In this document: positions 58,339 through 64,000 of the stretch, one piece after another
How positions within the stretch are numbered: the stretch's first letter is position 1
How the letters are laid out: every line of letters begins with the position of its first letter
Source of the DNA: Punctularia strigosozonata HHB-11173 SS5
Taxonomy: Eukaryota > Basidiomycota > Agaricomycetes > Corticiales > Punctulariaceae
DNA: 64,000 nt
Assembly: GCF_000264995.1 (NCBI RefSeq)
Contig: NW_006767440.1
Span: 1,221,863-1,285,862, forward strand
Direction: 5' to 3'
Notes under the pieces: model-generated
What the model was told of the DNA's origin: nothing
The model's input: the letters and a program-made list of their open reading frames with translations, nothing else
Databases searched by the model: none
Program-made: the position numbers and the translations under genes

Positions 58339-58825
58339 CGCGAGAGCGTCGTACAAGTATAGCACCAGCTAGGGTTAGCTCGGAGGACCCCTCTCAGGCT
58401 GAGTCCCTTCTCCGTACGCTCCATAGCAGCAAACTGTCAGTCTGCACGCGGGATGGAGACGAGTGCCGCCATAGAACCGCAATGGAATGGCGCCGGGTGC
58501 GGAGCTACTGTCATCGCGCAAACGTACACTGGCAAACAAACACTAACAGCTTCGGGAGTGCCTAATGCGTCGAGGCAATGATGGTCCGGATGCAGCGAAG
58601 AAGACATGTTCTGGGGACAGGAAGTTCCATAGAAGCCCAGGAGTGACATTCCTCCATCGGGTGCAGAGTTGGTCGATAGCGGCATAGCCAAGCGAGTATG
58701 TGCTTCCTGGCAACGACGATATGCAAAGGCTTTGAAAGAGAGTGGTCGTTCGACGCAGGCCTGCGTGACCTGTGTCTCACTGAATTGGCAGAGCCGATTG
58801 TATCTGGCTGTATCGATAGCGCGAA

Positions 58826-59590
58826 ATGGTCGGTGTCCATCGGAAATACAAAGCTTCGATACGTGAACGAAACGCAGGGCTGATTCCCGGGCCATGCCTC
58901 GCGTGCAGATGTTGGTATGAGCATAGCCCGGTGAAACTTCTCCACCACGCATTCGCAGAGAAGATGTTCAACAAACAGGAGGCAGATCCTAGCGCGGGTC
59001 AGTTGCCCCTCGAGGTTGCCCGGAGATCAGTAATTCTCATTCAGATCGACGATGTTGGTGGCAACGCTGGCAGTGATGCTAAGTTTAGAATCTTTCAAGT
59101 CATCCACGATCACATGAACGCCAAGCTTGGCCAAACAACCGGTGTGGCTGAGTTTACACGCCATGGTGATCACTGTGGTCGTTGTGCTCTCTTTCATGTT
59201 CATTCTCCATTCAGATCACTATTGACCGTGTCTAGATTGTGGACCCAAATACACTCAGAGTATAACTTAAGAAGATACAACATGGCGGTCCTTATGATGA
59301 AGCACGGAAGTCCAACAAGAACACCCGATATCGTCTATATGCTCTCATCGGATCTAGCAAATTCAGCTTCGCGCTCACTCACTCTCTCCACATGGGACAA
59401 TTGCTCCGGAATGCCCACGGAGCGACGTGCGGAAGCCAAGGCTAAACTTGATCATGGGATGCTCGGGATGCTCACATGGCGGCGAACTCGTTCAATTCAC
59501 TTGCCCGCTGGCCCGGAGCGAAGAGAAGTCGGTCAGCAGTACCAAATTCTCGATAGGAACTGCCTGGTTGCAGTCCGTTTTGTGATGTAG
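58826..59590 (+). CDS. Hypothetical ORF, 254 codons, no recognised domain
   Basis: One uninterrupted frame from an ATG at 58826 to a stop at 59590. There is no signal peptide or membrane helix. A small Cys cluster occurs near the N-terminus (GPCLACRCWYEHSP) and a few His/Cys near the middle (TRHGDHCGRCALFHVH). The length is moderately unlikely by chance at this GC content but not decisive. Genes around it are intron-rich while this is not, and third positions do not look biased. I list it as possible, not probable. Confidence 0.2.
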   Translation: MVGVHRKYKASIRERNAGLIPGPCLACRCWYEHSPVKLLHHAFAEKMFNKQEADPSAGQLPLEVARRSVILIQIDDVGGNAGSDAKFRIFQVIHDHMNAKLGQTTGVAEFTRHGDHCGRCALFHVHSPFRSLLTVSRLWTQIHSEYNLRRYNMAVLMMKHGSPTRTPDIVYMLSSDLANSASRSLTLSTWDNCSGMPTERRAEAKAKLDHGMLGMLTWRRTRSIHLPAGPERREVGQQYQILDRNCLVAVRFVM

Positions 59591-59951
59591 CACCTGCAAC
59601 GCCCTGGGCAGCCCGTGCTCTCTGAAGCTCCGCATATATATTTCAGACGGCCAGCTTATGCACCTAACACGAGCAGGGCCCCCGCTTCACGCATAACTTG
59701 GGTGGAATGATAATATCATCCAATCTTGATTTCCGGTGCTTTATTGGCTCTATGCCACATTTCTCACGTGGATCGCCTGCGGCAACCCTGGGCCACTATG
59801 CTGATCCGCAAAGCTCAACTGAAGACATGACGCGACAGAAATCCTTCTCTCGGCCCGCCCAAGTTCTGCTTTCTCCGACCTATGATCATGGTTATACCGT
59901 AAATATTGCGTCAACAGCAGGTCGTTGGTCGGCAATTTTTCCGTGCATCCT

Positions 59952-59958
59952 TATAAAA
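59952..59958 (+). promoter_or_regulatory. TATA box of GH53 copy 2
   Basis: TATAAAA at 59952 predicts transcription starting near 59980-59990. That favours the ATG at 60002 over the in-frame ATG at 59981 as the translation start. Confidence 0.55.
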
Positions 59959-60001
59959 ACAGCTCCACTCCCTGTGTGGTATGGACGAGGCACTTATCAG
60001 A

Positions 60002-61514
60002 ATGCTGCGACATCTTGCCCTTCCTGCGCTGCTCTTCCTGGTTCTGATCAACCGATCTTTGGCAACCCTGCCTTACCTCGGTCACGATGTGAGCTCCTTG
60101 ATCATGCTGGAGTCCGAGCAGAAGTGCGTTGCGTCCCCTTCTTTCGATGTGACGCATTGTGTTCATATCCAGGACCTGCTTCCAGCATCCAGTACAAGAA
60201 CTCGGCTGGCCAGGTACAACCGCTCGAGACCATCCTCAAGAATGGAGGGGCCAAAGCTATCCGGATGCGCCTTTGGGTGAACCCCGTGGAGGGCGTCTAC
60301 AACGTTGATTACAACCTGCAACTGGCCAGGCGTGCTGTGCGTCTGGACAACTCTCTTCGAATATGTCTAAGTTTGCGAATATGCTCGTGTACAGCAAGCT
60401 GCGGGCTTGGCGGTCTACCTTGATTTCCACTACAGCGACACGTGGGCCGACCCCGCACGTATGTTTAGTACACTCTCCACTCGGGTTTCACAAGTTATGA
60501 CCCCATACGGTTTGTCAGACCAGACGAAACCAGCGGCATGGTCCAGCCTCTCCTTCAGCTCACTTGTGTCGCAGATCGGTCCCTGTGCGTACTCAGGATG
60601 TTCACCCTTCACCAGAGTAGGCACTCAGATGATCTATCGCAGACACGCAACAGACCGTACAAGCGTTCCGCTCCGGAGGCGTCCGACTCGACCTTATCTC
60701 CATCGGCAACGAGATCCGCAATGGGCTGCTGTGGCCCGACGGAGAATCACCCAACTGGTCGAACGCCGCTGCCCTCCTCAAATCAGCGTCGCAGGGTGCC
60801 AGAGCCGTCACTTCGACTTCTTCCTGGACGGCACCCCTGATCGGTATTCACATGTGAGGTGCTGTTTCTCTGATAGAGGGATACCGTAGACTAAACGTTC
60901 GCTCCCCAGCGATAACGGATGGTCGCTTAGTACACAGACCGGTTTCTACGACAGCATCCTCAACACGGGCCAGATCTCGCTCAGCGACTTCGACGTGCAG
61001 TTCGTCTCGTACTACCCGTTCTTCAGCAACCAGGCCTCGCTCGCGAATCTCCAGTCGTCCCTTAACGGCATGGCCAGCAAGTACGGCAAGCAGCTCATCA
61101 TCGCGGAAACCAACTGGCCCGTCGAATGCAGTTCGTATCCCCCTCTGTCGTGGCTCCTTCCGCTCCTCTGACGCGAGAAATCGGCAGCATCCACTTCCGC
61201 GGACCCGTTCCCGCCTTCGACGTCCAACATCCCGTTCTCGGCTTCCGGACAGACGACCTGGGTCCATGACATCATTAACGTCGTGCAGAGCGTGCCAAAT
61301 GGTCTCGGCAAGGGACTGTTCTACTGGGAACCGGCATGGCTGAACAACACTGGGTGAGCGGGCTGCTGAAAATCGAAGTTCGCGTGTTGATGATCCTTTC
61401 AGGCTCGGAAGCGAGTGCGAAGACAACCTGCTCTTCGACGGCGATTGGTCCCAATGGCCAACGCACGTCTACGGCAATGCACGTACCAGCGTTAATATGT
61501 TCCAGGGTTTCTGA
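60002..61514 (+). CDS. GH53 arabinogalactan endo-beta-1,4-galactanase (copy 2)
   Basis: Second secreted endo-galactanase, a clear paralogue of the gene at 17-18.6 kb. The signal peptide is LRHLALPALLFLVLINRSLA and the mature start LPYLGHDVSSLIMLESEQK. Exons join QYKNSAGQVQPLETILKNGG, AKAIRMRLWVNPVEGVYNVD, AVYLDFHYSDTWADPA, RLDLISIGNEIRNGLLWPDG, FDVQFVSYYPFFSNQASLAN, LIIAETNWPVEC, GLGKGLFYWEPAWLNNTG and LFDGDWSQWPTHVYGNARTS, ending MFQGF. The acid/base Glu (GNEIRNG) and nucleophile Glu (AETNWP) are kept. The exon between 60316 and 60400 and the piece around 60480-60650 contain longer or extra introns than copy 1, so those borders are less sure. In-frame ATG 59981 is an alternative start, disfavoured by the TATA position. 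Confidence 0.92.
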
Positions 61515-61669
61515 GCCTACGCTTGGCCCATGTGTCCCGCACACATTCCGGTATTTTCCCAGCGGCACTGGCGGACGATGGAAATAGTGTATCATATGTG
61601 TGCTGTATGTATTGAGTGTTCAACATTGTTGAGTACAGCGTTTGGGTATGATGTGAGGGGGAAATGTCA

Positions 61670-62418
61670 TCATGCGGTTGCTTGAGGATGCCCTGCTCCG
61701 TTGTCAAGTAGGAGCGTAGTACCATGCAGACTGCCCAATTCCCCGAGCGTGCGGGTGAAGATGTCGTCGAAACCTTGTTTAGCTCCCATCCTCTCCAGAG
61801 CTTGACGGAAATCCTCTCGCTCCACGTCCTGGGTGGAAAGCCATTCCTCCAGCGTATCCGTCCCGCTCATGATCAAGCTGCGCAATCGCGTGCGCTCGGT
61901 TTGTGTCATAGGCTTCGCATGTTCGTCTTCCGTGCACGGCATCTCAACGCCTGATCTGAGTGCTGGGTCCCATGGCTCTCGCCTGAGGACAGCCAGCCAT
62001 CCCTTGTCCAGGTCATCCAGCCATTCGAGGAGGGCGACGAGCGACGGTGTGTCGGGTACGTAACCCGGGATGCAAGCCAGCGCTTCTCCGGTGAGCCGTA
62101 ACAGCAGGGTCGTGCGAAGAGATGCAGAGGGATCTACGGGAGGGATCTGAAGTATCAAGGACATCACGCTGTGCGTCGCGTTCAGGTAGTCGATCATGGT
62201 GGATAGGTCTGACATTGGTAATGATCTTTTCGGAAGGATCGCCTCCGTAAGGACCGCGGGGACATGTTCAGCCATCAATGCTATGCCCACCGTTTCTTGT
62301 AAGACCTCGTTATCTGCAGCATTTTATCCTCGACGTGATCAACAAGACGTCGTTCTTGCGAAGCCGATAACGGGCGAATCTGTGCAGGGCCGGAGCCGTC
62401 TACCGTGGACGTCGACAT
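61670..62418 (-). CDS. Conserved-looking helical protein of unknown function
   Basis: Two exons (62291-62418 and 61670-62225, intron 62226-62290) give about 227 residues. The start is STSTVDGSGPAQIRPLSA with SQERRLVDHVEDKMLQITR and YKKR. The second exon gives SLPMSDLSTMIDYLNATHSV, LILQIPPVDPSASLRTTLLL, LTGEALACIPGYVPDTPSLV, LLEWLDDLDKGWLAVLR, MTQTERTRLRSLIMSGTDTL and EEWLSTQDVEREDFRQALER. The sequence is mostly amphipathic helix with no signal peptide, membrane span or catalytic motif. It looks like a single-copy fungal protein I have met without a firm function, so I give none. Reading through without the intron hits a TAG right after the donor, which supports the splice. Confidence 0.65.
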
Positions 62419-62509
62419 GGTAGCTCACAAACGGGAGTAGGTGTGACGTCATCATCCGCATTCGAGTCCATACGCGCAATATCACATTGAACACAATAAT
62501 CCGAGACTG

Positions 62510-63300
62510 TCAATGCTTGACTAACCCAAAAAGCACATCCTTGTCAGGGGGTCGCTCAACCCGGTCGGAGAATTGGCCGTTTCTCTCGACAGAAGCTCAT
62601 GATGGGCCCCAAATTGTCAAGGCGACCCGAGTCGAGCACGATCTAACAGCAGGTGAAATCACGAACGAGAGCAAAAGCAAACACAATGGCACACACAATC
62701 TTGTCCGAGTCCATGATCGTTCGTAGACCCTGGGTAAGCCTTATGAACGTGATATAACTACTCCGCGTCGTATCTTGGATGGCGGCATTCGTCTCGTAAT
62801 CTGTATGCTAGCCAGTGCAGATAAAGACAAACGAGATGGTTTATGAACCCATAGCAGCTGTCGCTTGAGGCAGATGGATACAGCGGCATGTCCGGAAAAT
62901 TTATGGAGCAAAGGAAACGCACCTTCGTCCATGATCATCAACCTAAGACAAAGTCCTCGCCCATATCATGTACCAGACATATTGGCGTTGGCCATAGGCA
63001 AGTTAGCGCCTCCGCCTTTAACCTCACTGCAGGCACGGTTCAATGACAGATCTACGCAGACATACGATGGCAGGCACTGACGAATCGAGTGTCATGGCAT
63101 TCGGATCCCCTTCTTGCTGCAGTACGTTGTTCAGTGTCACGTCATCGCATTCGCCATAGGGATCCAAGTCCTCCCGTAGAGTACCAGCCAGAACCTCCGA
63201 ATGCTGAGATACGAGAGTGAGTGGTCGACATCGTTGTATAGCACCTTCCCGGAGGTAATGACGGCGCTCAGGTAAAGAGTAGCAAATGCAACGGCATACC
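62510..63300 (-). pseudogene. Decayed ABCC transporter, NBD2 and C-terminal end
   Basis: On the minus strand successive NBD2 pieces of the ABCC array can be read: [94 protein letters not shown] and KDVLFGLVKH with a TGA at 62512-62510. The order and spacing match copies 1-3. The Walker A P-loop is gone, the signature region and Walker B are broken (only YGQRQ-like and VDDHGR-like traces), and frameshifts and stops occur between pieces. It is the remains of a fourth full gene in the same orientation as the array, now about 20 kb from it. Confidence 0.82.
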
Positions 63301-63339
63301 GCAAGGCCGATAAAGAGCTGTTTAGCGTGGCGTGGACAG

Positions 63340-63580
63340 CTAGATCCGCGCTAGCTCCCAGGTAAAGAACGCGTATGCAAAACCGCCTATGTTATAGCCG
63401 CCACGGTCGACCACCATCTCATGCCATCCACGCTCCTCGGAGTCGTCTTCATTCAGTGAGGCATGGTCGTGTTCGTCCCTCTTAAACGAGATTAAGACGT
63501 GCACTAGAAGTGACGCGAACGAGAGGATAGCACCAACACCAGCTCTCCAGCTGCCGCGGTGAAACGGTGGACCATGGGGT
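63340..63580 (-). pseudogene. Possible N-terminal remnant of the same decayed ABCC gene
   Basis: A stop-free stretch reads a hydrophobic helix and charged loop (GAILSFASLLVHVLISFKRD, then DDSEERGWHEMVVDRGG, then GGFAYAFFTWELA). It loosely resembles the first helix pair and Gly-Trp loop of ABCC copies 1-3 (for example [19 protein letters not shown]). It ends in a TAG. If correct, the pseudogene has lost nearly everything between its first exon and NBD2. The similarity is weak. Confidence 0.3.
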
Positions 63581-64000
63581 CACCGGTAGGTCGTTCCGAT
63601 GAGCGTCGAAGACCAACGGTCCTGACTAGTACTTGCAGTCTGGCCTGACCTCGTACTCGAGCTTAGTGTTTCAGCGAGTCGGCCGGACTGAGGATGTGGT
63701 TCCTGACGCGACGGAGCAGTCGTGAACAGAAATGTGGGTTGGCGCCGCAATGCGGGAAGAGCCTGCGCTAAAAATACACGCGTCATGATGCGGCGAGGGC
63801 GCGAGGGCCGAATTCACGCAACCCCCCAACAGGTCTATGAGTATGTACCTCTAGAGTTGCGCTCAGGCGTTACATCGCTCGAACATAATCCGATATGACA
63901 GCCTGCATGATCTACCGTGTCACCGGTACATGAACATGTCCATCTGGTAGAGTGTATGTTACTCTGCGGCACGCCTTCCGCGAGTAGACTTTGTCGTCAG
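63581..64000. other. Right end of window, nothing firm
   Basis: A 68-codon minus ORF from 63786 could be upstream coding of the decayed ABCC gene, but there is no motif. Otherwise nothing was recognised. Confidence 0.4.

Larger units (their letters stand above)
58160..60001. other. Intergenic with one unexplained long ORF
   Basis: Promoter of the Egh16-like gene on the left and of GH53 copy 2 on the right. A plus-strand ORF with ATG at 58826 runs 254 codons to 59590 and overlaps a 171-codon minus-strand ORF. Neither has a recognised domain, and no codon bias was obvious. Confidence 0.4.

Overview
The window is fungal nuclear DNA, almost certainly from an agaricomycete (Basidiomycota), probably a wood- or litter-decay species. 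The support is: GC-rich genes split by many 45-110 bp GT..AG introns; no operons or Shine-Dalgarno sites; secreted plant-polysaccharide enzymes; a polyporopepsin-type aspartic protease; a DUF6699-type protein; a fungal THI20 and a fungal-type Ada3. Gene models were spliced by eye against remembered family signatures, so outer ends are firmer than internal splice sites.

Left third (1-18.6 kb): rhamnogalacturonan lyase (PL4, +), a single-pass membrane protein (+), a GH16 laminarinase-like enzyme (-), a deleted hAT transposon with intact target duplications, a PL14-type lyase (+), a MIF/tautomerase homologue (-), a DUF6699-like protein (-) and a GH53 endo-galactanase (+).

Middle (18.7-42.8 kb): three full-length ABCC (MRP/bile-acid-permease type) transporters in head-to-tail array on the minus strand. 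A 670 bp TA-flanked inverted-repeat element lies between the first and second. A minisatellite and a secreted aspartic protease lie between the second and third. A 75 bp relic of an ABCC C-terminus precedes the third gene's stop, and a decayed ABCC copy sits at the right end of the window (62.5-63.6 kb), so the array was once larger.

Right third (43.7-62.4 kb): a compact housekeeping block with bifunctional THI20 (-), a DOPA-dioxygenase-like gene (+), RNA polymerase I subunit RPA34 (+) and Ada3/Ngg1 of SAGA (-). It is followed by an intact DHA1-type MFS transporter (+) with a decayed tandem copy, an Egh16-like secreted protein (-), a second GH53 galactanase (+) and a small conserved-looking unknown gene (-).

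How they may work together: PL4 and the two GH53 enzymes attack the backbone and galactan side chains of rhamnogalacturonan I. GH16 and PL14 act on other glucans or uronans. The ABCC and MFS pumps are plausible detoxification transporters. The exporters show local duplication and decay, and transposon insertions lie just upstream of two genes. No viral genes, CRISPR array, rRNA or convincing tRNA gene was seen.
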